From the NCBI GenBank assembly GCA_949126835.1, contig OX421507.1, forward strand, positions 30,387,382-30,451,381: DNA of 64,000 nucleotides, in the 5' to 3' direction. Made by a program: the position numbers and the translations under genes. Each line of letters starts with the position of its first letter. Within the stretch, counting starts at the first letter, position 1. The DNA comes from Anisus vortex. Lineage: Eukaryota; Mollusca; Gastropoda; Planorbidae. Positions 36,222 through 47,381 of this stretch are shown here, one piece after another. The notes beneath the pieces were generated by a model. The model was not told the DNA's origin. It saw only the letters and a list, made by a program, of their open reading frames with translations, and did no database searches.

Positions 36222-37037
36222 TTACATGGCTAATCTTGACAATATGTCAGGTATGTGATTGTCTGTCCCTTTAATACTTTGTATGTTAAACTGGTAATCA
36301 CTAAGTTTCATTGCAAATTTATTTATCCTATTATTGTTCACGTTGCTCACATTGAAATTAATCAAAGGTTTGTGATCTGTAAATATTGTAAATTTACGAC
36401 CTAACAAATATCTTCTTAGTTTAGTTACTGCCCATACAATGGCCAAACCTTCCAACTCAATTACAGAGTACTTTTCCTCTGCTTTTGTCAGTGATCTACT
36501 TATATACAATGCTGGTTTGTAAATACCCATAATTTTCTTTTCTTTTTTATTTGTCATATTACTATTTTCCTCCAGACAATGTTTCATTAAACATGCACCA
36601 AGACCTTGCCTAGAGGCATCAGTAGCTAAAATGATTGTATCTTAAGCTGAAATGGTAGTTAAAATTGGTTCTTTAGAAAATAGTATTTTTAAATTTTGCA
36701 TTGCTTTTTCACATTCTGAAGTCCAATTAATTTTTGTATTAGATTGACCTTTCCTTGTTAAATTTACAAGTGGTTTTACTATTTGACTGTAATTTTCAAT
36801 GAAATCTCTATAGTAACCAAATAGTCCTAACAAAGCTCTGACTTGTTTTTTTGTTTCAGGCTTCTTTATGTTCAACATTTTTTCTTGCATCCTATCAATT
36901 GGTTGTATTGCCTGATCTTTAAATTTATGTCCTAAAAATTCAATTTCATTCTGAGCTAATTTCATCTTTTGTGGTGTAATAGTTAGATTATGTTCAGCTA
37001 GTATTGCTAACAATTCTTCTAAAACTTTCAAATGTTG
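36222..37037 (-). pseudogene. Ty3/gypsy pol fragment: RT C-terminus plus RNase H
   Basis: The minus-strand frame runs from the hAT junction at 37037 to a stop at 36222-36224. It holds the end of reverse transcriptase (HLKVLEELLAILAEHN, ITPQKMKLAQ, IEFLGHKF, ALLGLFGYYRDFI) and a full-looking RNase H: ILATDAS, IELEGLAIVWAV, FTDHKPL and the closing PDILSRL, which contain acidic residues of the RNase H active site. One in-frame stop at 36642-36644 separates the two parts. The YxDD box is missing because the fragment starts just downstream of where it should be. No integrase follows; a stop comes right after DILSRLAM, then about 200 bp of AT-rich sequence, then the polypurine tract and LTR. It is a non-functional fragment. 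Confidence 0.88.
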
Positions 37038-37040
37038 TTC

Positions 37041-38830
37041 CTAAAATATTTTCTTTCTTGCTTTTGCCAGAGCAAAGTCACTGATGACATCATCAAATGA
37101 TAAACTGCGTAGTTTGTCACTTTCTATGCACATGAGACTGAGGGAACATAATTTATCTTGAGTCATTGTTGTTCTAAATTCATTTTTTGTCCTCTTCAAG
37201 TGAGAAAAAGATCTTTCTCCAGAGCAATTTGCAACCATCATACTAAGAAACACATAAAATCGCTTTTACATTAGGGAATGCTGATTGGACACGATCAATA
37301 AATATTACCCTGAACCATAGGCTTGACAATGTCTAACATATTGATGAAAATTCTTGACTTATCCAACAATATTCATTTCCACATCTTCAGGGTATGTTTG
37401 GCATAAAGCACTAATTCCTTCACGAATATCTTCTTCTGTAGCTTCTAATTTGGTTAAGAATGAAACATTTTTCGCAGCATCATTGTATACTGAGGCCCTC
37501 TGTGCCCGACTTGACTCTAATGCAGGGGTCGGGAACCCATGGCTCGCGAGCCATATGTGGCTCTTTTGATGGCTGCATCTGGCTCGCGGACAAATGTTCG
37601 AGTATTTAAAAACTGTTTTTTTATAGACTTTGTGATCTACATAGTTTTTTTTATCAATATTTCATTCTACAAATGAGTTAAAGTATACTGCAGCTCAGCA
37701 TCAGAAGAATTCGGAGACATAATTATTGTACTTTTAGTGTTAAAATCACACAAAATGCACACATTTACTAGAATTTTTAGTTTTAAACATAATGTATGGC
37801 TCTTACAGAATTACTTTTCATAATATGTGGTGTACATGGCTCTCTCAGAAAAAAGGTTCCCGACCCCTGCTCTAATGCATCCATCACTGGTATAAATATT
37901 TTGATTCTGAACTTGTCTCTTGGCTCAAGGTTATCTAAAGCATCATCTTCATCATCGTTGATACGCCTTCTTCTATATCTGCTTTTCTTGTAATCAACAT
38001 CAGACAATTTTTCCTTTGCTTTTCTTTTCAAAATGATCAAACATATCACTGGAACCTTTAACAAAATCCGCAAGTGAAGCGTATAATTTCCTACATATTT
38101 CTAGACTAATTTGGGGGTCTTGCACTGATTGACTAGTCTTGTGAAATTCATCCAGCAAGTAACTCCACAAATATAACATAACCATACATTCAAACTCCTC
38201 CATTTTATTCAAAATGTTTATGGCTTGATTTCTTGTTTCGCCTTTCTCTGTAATGCAGCAATTATTTCATCATAACTATCAAGTAAGCTTATTGCACTTG
38301 TGGCCATTGAATGTGCTTCCCATCTAGTCTTTGACAAAGACTTTGGAAATTTTGAATCATCTTTGAAGAATGACAACAGTACTGCCCATCTATGTGTAGA
38401 TGATGAAAAAATAAATATATTTCTTGAAAAATTCCCCAAAAGTTTATTGCTGTTCTACCAACAAGATTCAGGGATTGACCAAAACATTGAATATACATAG
38501 CATACTTGTTAATCTTCAATATTATTTCTTGCATCCCCTTGTATTTGCCAGACATATTGGCATCATTATCATATGACTGGCCTCGACACTTACTAAAATC
38601 TTTTTTGCATTCACTTGTAAGGTAGTTGTGCACCATCTTAGACATACTTTCCCCTGTGTGGCAACCTATCTCAGGGAAAGTTAGAAAACATTCAATAGGG
38701 CCCCATCATCTGGTGAAACATACCTCACAATAATTTGAATAACAGTGGGCTGATCAATATGGGCCGGTCTGGTTTGGAATCTACAGAGAGACTGAAGTAC
38801 CCTGTAGTTCTTAAATCATCTTTATACTTA
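37041..38830 (-). pseudogene. hAT transposase-like pseudogene (DUF4371 and hAT dimerisation domain)
   Basis: Minus-strand frames give a PDDGALLNVF-type segment (about 38720), then CRGQSYDNDANMSGKYKG and CFGQSLNLVGRTA (38645-38440), THRWAVLLSFFKDD and LSKTRWEAHSMATSAI (38400-38290), LEPRDKFRIKIF with PVMDALE (37930-37870), and the C-terminal hAT dimerisation block NCSGERSFSHLKRTKNEF through SDFALAKARKKIF (37225-37044). The order matches hAT transposases of the ZMYM1-like, DUF4371-containing group. Several frameshifts and stops, for example near 38220, 38690 and 37260, and a 347-bp MITE insertion make it non-functional. The stop at 37041-37043 lies directly against the gypsy polymerase fragment in the same frame. 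Confidence 0.85.
37523..37869. mobile_element. hAT MITE (347 bp) inserted in the hAT transposase
   Basis: Terminal inverted repeats CAGGGGTCGGGAACC (left) and GGTTCCCGACCCCTG (right) match over 15 bp. The perfect 8-bp target duplication CTCTAATG is at 37515-37522 and 37870-37877. The body has paired GGCTCGCGAGCC and ATGGCTC motifs near the ends, as in known hAT MITEs, and no coding. Removing the element and one duplication copy would leave the surrounding transposase reading frame continuous, so it landed in a then-readable codon region. Confidence 0.92.
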
Positions 38831-39147
38831 AGCCGTTAAATGTGATTTTGCCTTAATGTAATCGATTATACAGTCACAACGTTAATTCAGTTGCATTCGC
38901 GAAAATACTATGAAGAAATCAATACCAATTATAATCGTTGTCATTTTGGCAATGAAAAAGTAAATATTTACGAAAAATGCTGCTTTTTTAATTAATCAAA
39001 GTCATAGGCTTAAAACGAAACATAGTCAATTATTTAGGTCAATGGCAGCATTTAAAAGTATTTTTTTTAGTTTTGTAGGCCTTAACATCTTTGTTATTCT
39101 TTTTAAAAAGGAGGCCATTCAGGTTAAACAAGCTAAATAGTAGAAAC

Positions 39148-39322
39148 CAGGATTGTGGGGGCCTTTGTTGGACTGGAGCGCTTAAAATTGTAAGGGAATA
39201 AATGAATTTTATATTGAATTTTCAACGAAAGAATGGGGATGTTACTAAAAAAATTTTTTTTGTGATGTGTGGGGGGCCCCTGTTCCAATGGAACATGTGG
39301 AACATGCCTAAATACGCCACTG
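39148..39322. mobile_element. Small hAT-type MITE (175 bp)
   Basis: Flanked by the perfect 8-bp direct repeat GTAGAAAC (39140-39147 and 39323-39330). Its ends are CAGGATTGTGGGGGCC and, inverted, CAGTGGCGTATTTAGG. Both begin CAG as hAT ends do, but the terminal repeats share little beyond that. The right end resembles the CAGTGGCGGATTTAGG-type hAT terminus common in animals. It sits in the 5' non-coding part of the larger hAT element. Confidence 0.68.
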
Positions 39323-39639
39323 GTAGAAACTTAGAGATGTCAAGTGCAATCGATAATAGATGTATCGGTATCCACTATCGAAAACAAACGCTAAATAGAA
39401 CAAACTAAAACACATTATTTTTAAAACTACACAATTTTATCTTATTTTAAATCTTTTTGAAAACAATTGGGTGAAGAGTATGGGATGTTCCGGACGTGCG
39501 GCATTGGGACAAATAATGCTGCAGTATATTTAAGTATATTATGACAATTGCTCACTCGGACAATTTTTTTGGGGGGGGCCCCAAATCAGTGGGGGCCCTA
39601 ATCTATAGCTTGTCTAGCTTATAGGTAAATCCGGCCCTG

Positions 39640-40764
39640 GACGTTTTGGATAAACTTACTCTCCCCCCAAATCCAAAAATATTTTTATATATTTTAAATA
39701 TAATATAGCAGCCTACATTGTATTTGAATGTAAATTTAAGCATAGTATATTGTATCTAATAATGTCTCGCAGCAAAAAGTCTATATAGAAGGTATTTGAT
39801 TTGTAGCAAAGAAAAAGCATCCTCATCGTACATGTCTTCAAATTGTTTTCTTTAACTCATTTATAATAGCTTTGCAAAGTTTTGGCTGGCTTGCTGGTGA
39901 CCCATAGACTCACATTTGGAAGGCTCATTCAATTACTTTCCTTCATCCTATCGACCTGGACGTGAAGCCCTGGGCTACAGTCTAAAAATCTGTTCACTCA
40001 ACCCATAATGGGCAGCATACACTTTCTTTTTTTTCTTTGTACCTATGGTGCACATTGATTATTTACTTTTAAACTTGATAAATTGAGGTGGTAAATAAAC
40101 TGATTCACATAATATATTTGTAGGGAATAGAAAATTATTATTATTATTTTGCTGAGCGTTATGTTGGCTACACAATCTCTTTTATGTGCCTAAAAAAAAT
40201 AAAGATATAATATGAAATTCAATTTCCTTTAGAATCGTAGATTGCATCACTTTGAGTGTTTGTGTTACACTAACAAGTGACAGTTTATCTCCCTTGAACT
40301 GTTCAAGTGTTAGAACGCTTCCTGTAGTGCCAATAGAGATTTGTAGCTGTGCGCTACATGACAAGATAAAGATCTAGAAAGTATGGACCATGCCTCAAGT
40401 TTCACACAATACAGTTAATTCACGTATTCCCTGAAATAAATCTGTAGCACAAATAAAGACACTCCTAGAATGTGTTAAAATGCCAACACCAGGAAAGGGT
40501 TACACAATTTTTATATATTAGATTTAGTTTCGATTTTTTAAATACTTTAATCCATTGAAATATGATTTAAACTCTATAATTTAATTATTTAGTAAGGTTT
40601 TGTCGTTGTCTTGGTGTTGCTGTCAACTTAAATGCAGCTAACCAGAAGTCACACAGAGACGAGAGGACATTGCGAATAATAACAATATTTCTCTATTCAA
40701 ACAATCAGACAGGTAATGTACATAATGTACACGTACATAAATTAATTGATTACAGTAAAGTATC
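39640..40764. other. Unassigned sequence with a possible SINE relic
   Basis: AT-rich. At about 40150-40195 GCTGAGCGTTATGTTGGC and CACAATCTCTTTTATGTGCC resemble the S2 SINE body. No coding region recognised. Confidence 0.5.
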
Positions 40765-40857
40765 ACGTGGGACCAAATTGATCCATACGGCCGGTGAAGC
40801 AGCGTACACCAGTTTCTGTGTCCAGGACATACTAGGTGATTGTGTGGCCAGCACAGA
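40765..40857 (-). mobile_element. SINE family S2, 3' fragment
   Basis: On the minus strand TGTGCTGGCCACACAATCAC, then a GGACACAGAAACTGG block and GGTCCCACGTGA-like end follow the S2 order. It is cut at the GA-rich microsatellite. Confidence 0.72.
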
Positions 40858-41190
40858 GAGAGAGAGAGAGAGAGGGGGTAGATTGATAGATACAGAGAGG
40901 AATAGATTCAGAGAGGAATATAGAGAGACGGATAGAGAGAGAGACGGAGGTAGATATAGAGCGTGATAGATAGAGAGATTGTAAATGGAGAATGGGATAG
41001 AGAGATTGATAGAGAGAGAGGGGGATAGATATAGAGATTGATAGAGAGAGATGGATAGATGGATAGATGGAGCGAGGGATGCAGAGGTAGAGAGAGAGAG
41101 GGGGGGGATAGAGAGAACAATAGTGGGAAAGGGGGAGAGGGGAAGCTATAGAGTTAGAGGGAGAAGGAGAGAGAAAGAGATAGAGAGATA
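40854..41190. repeat. GA/GATA-rich microsatellite region
   Basis: Degenerate GAGAGA, GATAGA and GGGGATAGA runs over about 335 bp. Confidence 0.92.
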
Positions 41191-41567
41191 TAAATAGATC
41201 TATAGTTTCTTAATAGCTGTTGAGCGTTTAAAACCACTGTAGACGATGATGCAGTCTATAGTTTGACTAATTCATTTCAAATTATATTCTTTTCATTAGC
41301 ACTTCTACAACTGTGAAAATACTTAAAACCAATATACAAACACTATACATGTAGAGACAAAATATATAAAAGAAACAATTACTGCTTTAGATTTAAAAAA
41401 ATCAATACAAACAAACCAGCAGGCTAAAAGTGTGTCAGAAAATTGCCAGTAATACACAGTTGTTGGTTTAGAGTTAGAGTATAAATTGTTCCTGGCACTT
41501 AGCTGAAGGAAAAGATGTTACGTAATGTCAATTTTTACCGGAGGAACTAGACCAGACGATGCATTAC
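41191..41567. other. Unassigned sequence
   Basis: AT-rich; no feature recognised. Confidence 0.6.
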
Positions 41568-41800
41568 CGGTACCTTAAACCAGACAGGTCAATATTGTTG
41601 TTCTAACCTGTGATGGAAATAAGCGGTACCTTAAACCAGACTGGTCAATATTGTTGTTCTAACCTGTGATGGAAATAAGCGGTACCTTAAACCAGACTGG
41701 TCAATATTGTTGTTCTAACCTGTGATGGAAATAAGCGGTACCTTAAACCAGACTGGTCAATATTGGTGTTCTAACCTGTGATGGAAATTACCGGTACTAA
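41568..41800. repeat. 56-bp tandem repeat
   Basis: Four copies of a 56-bp unit beginning GGTACCTTAAACCAGACTGG and ending TGATGGAAATAAGC. Confidence 0.95.
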
Positions 41801-42284
41801 AAAAAACGGCAGAACATTACCAGATCCCTAAACCATACAGGTCAACGTCGGAACGCTAATCAAGTCTGGACATTAACCCTAAACTGTACCCATAAAATGG
41901 GTAGATCAAGGGATGACACATCCTGTCCGAGACTAACAACCCTTTCCGCTAAAAAAAGTGCCATGTTAGGCCTAGGTTTGCTCAACACGACGTGTAAACC
42001 TCCAACCATGGTTCGCGATCCATTCCAACCCGAGATCGCCAACCCAAGACCGGCAGGTTAATACGGAGAACGGTTTGGCCCGGTTAAGAAAGGCTTTAAC
42101 ATAGGGGACGATCTCCGTAGTCACAAGCACTCCCCGTCCCACCCTCAAAATTTCACCGGTTCAGTATTACTAAGGTGGCGTCTAGCAATAATATGATATC
42201 GGACCACTAAATAAAAAAATACCGCCACATTCGGCATAATAATAAGATTAAGCTTCATTTAATCTCAATCTCAGTCTCAATTTA
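41801..42284. other. Unassigned, relatively GC-rich sequence
   Basis: The beginning continues a diverged form of the 56-bp repeat (CCTAAACCATACAGGTCAAC). A 60-codon minus frame at 41860-42042 has no recognisable domain. GGGACGATCTCCGTAGTCAC and similar segments hint at an unidentified mobile element. Confidence 0.45.
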
Positions 42285-42735
42285 ATCTCTCAATCATGTA
42301 ACACTCAATATCAGTAAGACCGAAGTAAAGGTAATCTCTAAGAAAACACAACCTCCGGGATGCTCCTTATCCAGTGAAGGAAAAAATATCAAGCAAATCA
42401 TTTCGTTTCAGTATCTAGGCTATACAATAACACAGGAAGGCAAATGCATCAAGGAAATAAAAAGAAGAATCGCAATATCTAAAAACAGCTTCATGAACTT
42501 AAGCAGTATCATGAAAAACAGGAATATCAGAATATGTACCAAAATGCGCAATAAAATATCTGGTAAGAGAGACAGAAGAAGACAAAGGCTGACATATGTA
42601 GAAAGCCTGAACGAATGGACCACGAACAACAACATAAGTAATAATAACTTCCTCCAAATAGCTAACAACAGAAAAGAATGGAGAGTCATGACCGCCGATG
42701 TCTTCTCCAGACCTGGCTCCTAAAGAAGAAGAAAA
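42285..42735 (+). mobile_element. RTE-type LINE fragment with internal deletion
   Basis: One plus frame to the stop at 42721-42723 encodes ISKTEVKVISKK, FQYLGYTITQEGKC, IKRRIAISKNSFMNLSSI, then GKRDRRRQRLTYVESLNEW and EWRVMTADVFSRPGS. The first part is the RT thumb region and the second the C-terminal tail of RTE-type elements. In complete elements about 200 residues lie between them, so there is an in-frame internal deletion near 42545-42560. The end runs into AAGAAGAAGAAAAA. The tail differs from that of the RTE copy at 14243, so it is a second lineage. Confidence 0.82.
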
Positions 42736-43359
42736 AGCTTCATTTGGAAGCTAGAATGGGACGGACTAAATCTGAAGGGATGGCTTCTCTTAGCTATAAT
42801 GGATGATAAATGAAAGTAACGATTATGTAAAGATTACAGATATTCTAAACAAGAATTGACATTACAAGTATTCTAAACTAGAATGGACATTACCAGGACA
42901 TTATATGTGTTTTTAAAACTAGAATGGACAATAAATGTGCTTTAAACTAGAATTGACATAACAGGTATTCTAAACTAGAATGGGCAATACATGTACTACA
43001 AGGTAAATTAGACATTAAGTAAAGAAGCAGGTTGTTTAAACCATATAAAGTGCACGCAACCCAATAGTTCTCAAATTGTATCATAAATAAGCAGGTTGTT
43101 CTGGTAATCATTGAAAGGAAATATTTAAGCAGTCACTATAGCTTGCCTTAACATTTATTTTAGTTACAGACAAAATGTGTGTTGAATCTCCACAAACTAT
43201 TCAAGCGGTTCAATGAAGACATGCTAGTATTAAGTGTATACAATGTAGAACAAAGACTGTGACAGAAGGCTGTCAGAGCAGGTATAAGTCTTTGGGAGAA
43301 GGCGGGTGTCATAAACAAATAAAAATACTTTATATTTACATCGTCTTTTCTAACTAGCT
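42736..43359. other. Unassigned sequence with a diverged 35-40 bp repeat
   Basis: At 42838-42995 about five diverged copies of a segment with core TAAACTAGAATGGACATTAC occur. No gene recognised. Confidence 0.6.
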
Positions 43360-43512
43360 GTAATATGAATAGATTTATGCACAACCTAGCTGTAATATGA
43401 ATAGATTTATGCGCAACCTAGCTGTAATATGAATAGATTTATGCGCAACCTAGCTGTAATATGAATAGATTTATGCACAACCTATCTGTAAAATGAATAG
43501 ATTTATGCACAA
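43360..43512. repeat. 32-bp minisatellite
   Basis: About four and a half copies of a 32-bp unit (core CTGTAATATGAATAGATTTA, then TGCGCAACC or TGCACAACC). It runs without a gap into the 47-bp array and shares with it the block ATAGATTTATGCACAACC. Confidence 0.94.
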
Positions 43513-46500
43513 CCATAACAATGTTGCTGCAGTGAATATTACTATAGATTTATGCACAACCATAACAATGTGGCTGCAGTGAATATTACTATAGATTTAT
43601 GCACAACCATAACAATGTTGCTGCAGTGAATATTACTATAGATTTATGCACAACCATAACAATGTGGCTGCAGTGAATATTACTATAGATTTATGCACAA
43701 CCATAACAATGTTGCTGCAGTGAATATTACTATAGATTTATGCACAACCATAACAATGTTGCTGCAGTGAATATTACTATAGATTTATGCACAACCATAA
43801 CAATGTTGCTGCAGTGAATATTACTATAGATTTATGCACAACCATAACAATGTTGCTGCAGTGAATATTACTATAGATTTATGCACAACCATAACAATGT
43901 TGCTGCAGTGAATATTACTATAGATTTATGCACAACCATAACAATGTTGCTGCAGTGAATATTACTATAGATTTATGCACAACCATAACAATGTTGCTGC
44001 AGTGAATATTACTATAGATTTATGCACAACCATAACAATGTTGCTGCAGTGAATATTACTATAGATTTATGCACAACCATAACAATGTTGCTGCAGTGAA
44101 TATTACTATAGATTTATGCACAACCATAACAATGTTGCTGCAGTGAATATTACTATAGATTTATGCACAACCATAACAATGTTGCTGCAGTGAATATTAC
44201 TATAGATTTATGCACAACCATAACAATGTTGCTGCAGTGAATATTACTATAGATTTATGCACAACCATAACAATGTTGCTGCAGTGAATATTACTATAGA
44301 TTTATGCACAACCATAACAATGTTGCTGCAGTGAATATTACTATAGATTTATGCACAACCATAACAATGTGGCTGCAGTGAATATTACTATAGATTTATG
44401 CACAACCATAACAATGTGGCTGCAGTGAATATTACTATAGATTTATGCACAACCATAACAATGTTGCTGCAGTGAATATTACTATAGATTTATGCACAAC
44501 CATAACAATGTTGCTGCAGTGAATATTACTATAGATTTATGCACAACCATAACAATGTTGCTGCAGTGAATATTACTATAGATTTATGCACAACCATAAC
44601 AATGTGGCTGCAGTGAATATTACTATAGATTTATGCACAACCATAACAATGTTGCTGCAGTGAATATTACTATAGATTTATGCACAACCATAACAATGTT
44701 GCTGCAGTGAATATTACTATAGATTTATGCACAACCATAACAATGTGGCTGCAGTGAATATTACTATAGATTTATGCACAACCATAACAATGTTGCTGCA
44801 GTGAATATTACTATAGATTTATGCACAACCATAACAATGTTGCTGCAGTGAATATTACTATAGATTTATGCACAACCATAACAATGTGGCTGCAGTGAAT
44901 ATTACTATAGATTTATGCACAACCATAACAATGTTGCTGCAGTGAATATTACTATAGATTTATGCACAACCATAACAATGTTGCTGCAGTGAATATTACT
45001 ATAGATTTATGCACAACCATAACAATGTGGCTGCAGTGAATATTACTATAGATTTATGCACAACCATAACAATGTGGCTGCAGTGAATATTACTATAGAT
45101 TTATGCACAACCATAACAATGTTGCTGCAGTGAATATTACTATAGGTTTATGCACAACCATAACAATGTTGCTGCAGTGAATATTACTATAGATTTATAC
45201 ACAACCATAACAATGTTGCTGCAGTGAATATTACTATAGATTTATGCACAACCATAACAATGTTGCTGCAGTGAATATTACTATAGATTTATGCACAACC
45301 ATAACAATGTTGCTGCAGTGAATATTACTATAGATTTATGCACAACCATAACAATGTTGCTGCAGTGAATATTACTATAGATTTATGCACAACCATAACA
45401 ATGTTGCTGCAGTGAATATTACTATAGATTTATGCACAACCATAACTATGTTGCTGCAGTGAATATTACTATAGATTTATGCACAACCATAACAATGTGG
45501 CTGCAGTGAATATTACTATAGATTTATGCACAACCATAACAATGTTGCTGCAGTGAATATTACTATAGATTTATGCACAACCATAACAATGTTGCTGCAG
45601 TGAATATTACTATAGATTTATGCACAACCATAACAATGTTGCTGCAGTGAATATTACTATAGATTTATGCACAACCATAACAATGTTGCTGCAGTGAATA
45701 TTACTATAGATTTATGCACAACCATAACAATGTTGCTGCAGTGAATATTACTATAGATTTATGCACAACCATAACAATGTTGCTGCAGTGAATATTACTA
45801 TAGATTTATGCACAACCATAACAATGTTGCTGCAGTGAATATTACTATAGATTTATGCACAACCATAACAATGTGGCTGCAGTGAATATTACTATAGATT
45901 TATGCACAACCATAACAATGTTGCTGCAGTGAATATTACTATAGATTTATGCACAACCATAACAATGTTGCTGCAGTGAATATTACTATAGATTTATGCA
46001 CAACCATAACAATGTTGCTGCAGTGAATATTACTATAGATTTATGCACAACCATAACAATGTTGCTGCAGTGAATATTACTATAGATTTATGCACAACCA
46101 TAACAATGTTGCTGCAGTGAATATTACTATAGATTTATGCACAACCATAACAATGTGGCTGCAGTGAATATTACTATAGATTTATGCACAACCATAACAA
46201 TGTTGCTGCAGTGAATATTACTATAGATTTATGCACAACCATAACAATGTTGCTGCAGTGAATATTACTATAGATTTATGCACAACCATAACAATGTTGC
46301 TGCAGTGAATATTACTATAGATTTATGCACAACCATAACAATGTTGCTGCAGTGAATATTACTATAGATTTATGCACAACCATAACAATGTTGCTGCAGT
46401 GAATATTACTATAGATTTATGCACAACCATAACAATGTTGCTGCAGTGAATATTACTATAGATTTATGCACAACCATAACAATGTTGCTGCAGTGAATAT

Positions 46501-46648
46501 TACTATAGATTTATGCACAACCATAACAATGTTGCTGCAGTGAATATTACTATAGATTTATGCACAACCATAACAATGTTGCTGCAGTGAATATTACTAT
46601 AGATTTATGCACAACCATAACAATGTGGCTGCAGTGAATATTACTACC
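43495..46648. repeat. 47-bp satellite-like array
   Basis: About 67 copies of a 47-bp unit (cores TATAGATTTATGCACAACC and TAACAATGTTGCTGCAGTGA) that are almost identical. The only frequent variant is TTGCTGCAG/TGGCTGCAG; rare private changes occur (for example near 45146, 45190 and 45447). Each unit has one PstI-type CTGCAG. The uniformity over 3.1 kb indicates recent expansion or ongoing homogenisation. Confidence 0.98.
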
Positions 46649-46899
46649 TTTCTTTTACTTTGTTCTGATCTATTTAAATAAAATAAATACTTAGTGATTG
46701 TAATTTTTAAGGCGATTTGGGCGGAGCAGGGGGGGGGGGTCCATGTAGCAGCGTCAGGTGAAGGTCAACTGACCCCTTCATTTATGTTGACAGCCCATTA
46801 ACCCATGAGGGCAGCCTAAAATTAGCGAAAATGTAGAAAAGAAAAGAGATTAAAAAAAAAAAAACAGAGAGAATATAAAATTTAAAATAAGCATCCTAC

Positions 46900-47381
46900 C
46901 TTTTATTGTTCCATTAATGTCTGAGCAATAGGACTTTACATCAATTTTACTCCAACTTGACGTCACTTCCTGATTGCTCTTGGATATCCTAGAGTGGCCG
47001 CAGTTGAAGCAGACTTTTGCTAGCAGGTTTTGCTTTGGATGTCTTCGGCGGTTCTGCGCTTTCCTGCTGGCCACGACCGGTGATGTCGGCATCGGGAAAT
47101 AGCTCTTGCTGATTGGTTGACCAAGAAAGACATTTTCCAATAGCGCTCTCCGATTGGCTCTCTCTGCTAGGTAAAGTTTGCTGCGATTGGTTGGGTCCGG
47201 AAGGGTTGAAAATAAATTTTGCGGAAGTGGTCGACGACTAGCTGCTTTGCTCAGTTCTGGGCAGTGTGTGTTGTCCTCCAGGTGGCGCTCAATCCAACTG
47301 TCGTCGGCAGGGTCAACAAAGCTGATGTATCCTTCTCCGGTTTGTGGAAAATATATTCCACAATTGTAGTCCATGCTGTTT
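46900..47381 (-). CDS. Candidate coding exon of an unrecognised protein
   Basis: A minus-strand exon starting with ATG at 47372-47374 in a good context (AGCATGG) reads 158 codons (MDYNCGIYFPQTGEGYISF...). The sequence is non-repetitive with mixed composition and higher GC than its surroundings. It ends at AAAG|GTAGGA, a consensus 5' splice site with the intron from 46899. Upstream AATTTCTAACAG|AAAC gives an acceptor, placing the exon start at 47381. Visible in the protein are an acidic patch (DPADDSW, residues 21-27), a basic stretch (RKAQNRRRHPKQN, 104-116) and a CFNC pair (122-125) with another Cys at 150, which could be part of a zinc-binding module continuing in the next exon. I recognise no family. 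No further exon could be placed in the window. It could be a terminal fragment or pseudogene. Confidence 0.55.

Larger units (their letters stand above)
37041..39639 (-). mobile_element. hAT element, truncated at its 3' end
   Basis: On the minus strand the element starts at 39639 with CAGGGCCGGATTTACC, a terminal sequence typical of hAT elements of the DUF4371/ZMYM1-like group. It continues through GC-rich GGGGGCCC-type sequence to the transposase remnant ending at 37041. The opposite terminus is absent: the element meets the gypsy polymerase immediately after the transposase stop. Two small MITEs (37523-37869 and 39148-39322) lie inside it, so it predates them. Confidence 0.7.

Noticed and set aside
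41860..42042. 60-codon minus frame
   Set aside because: It is short, without a domain, and in a region that looks like an unidentified repeat.
46900..47374. Nanos-type zinc finger in the candidate exon
   Set aside because: The CxxC and a third Cys are spaced somewhat similarly, but the histidine expected between them is missing and the surrounding residues do not match.
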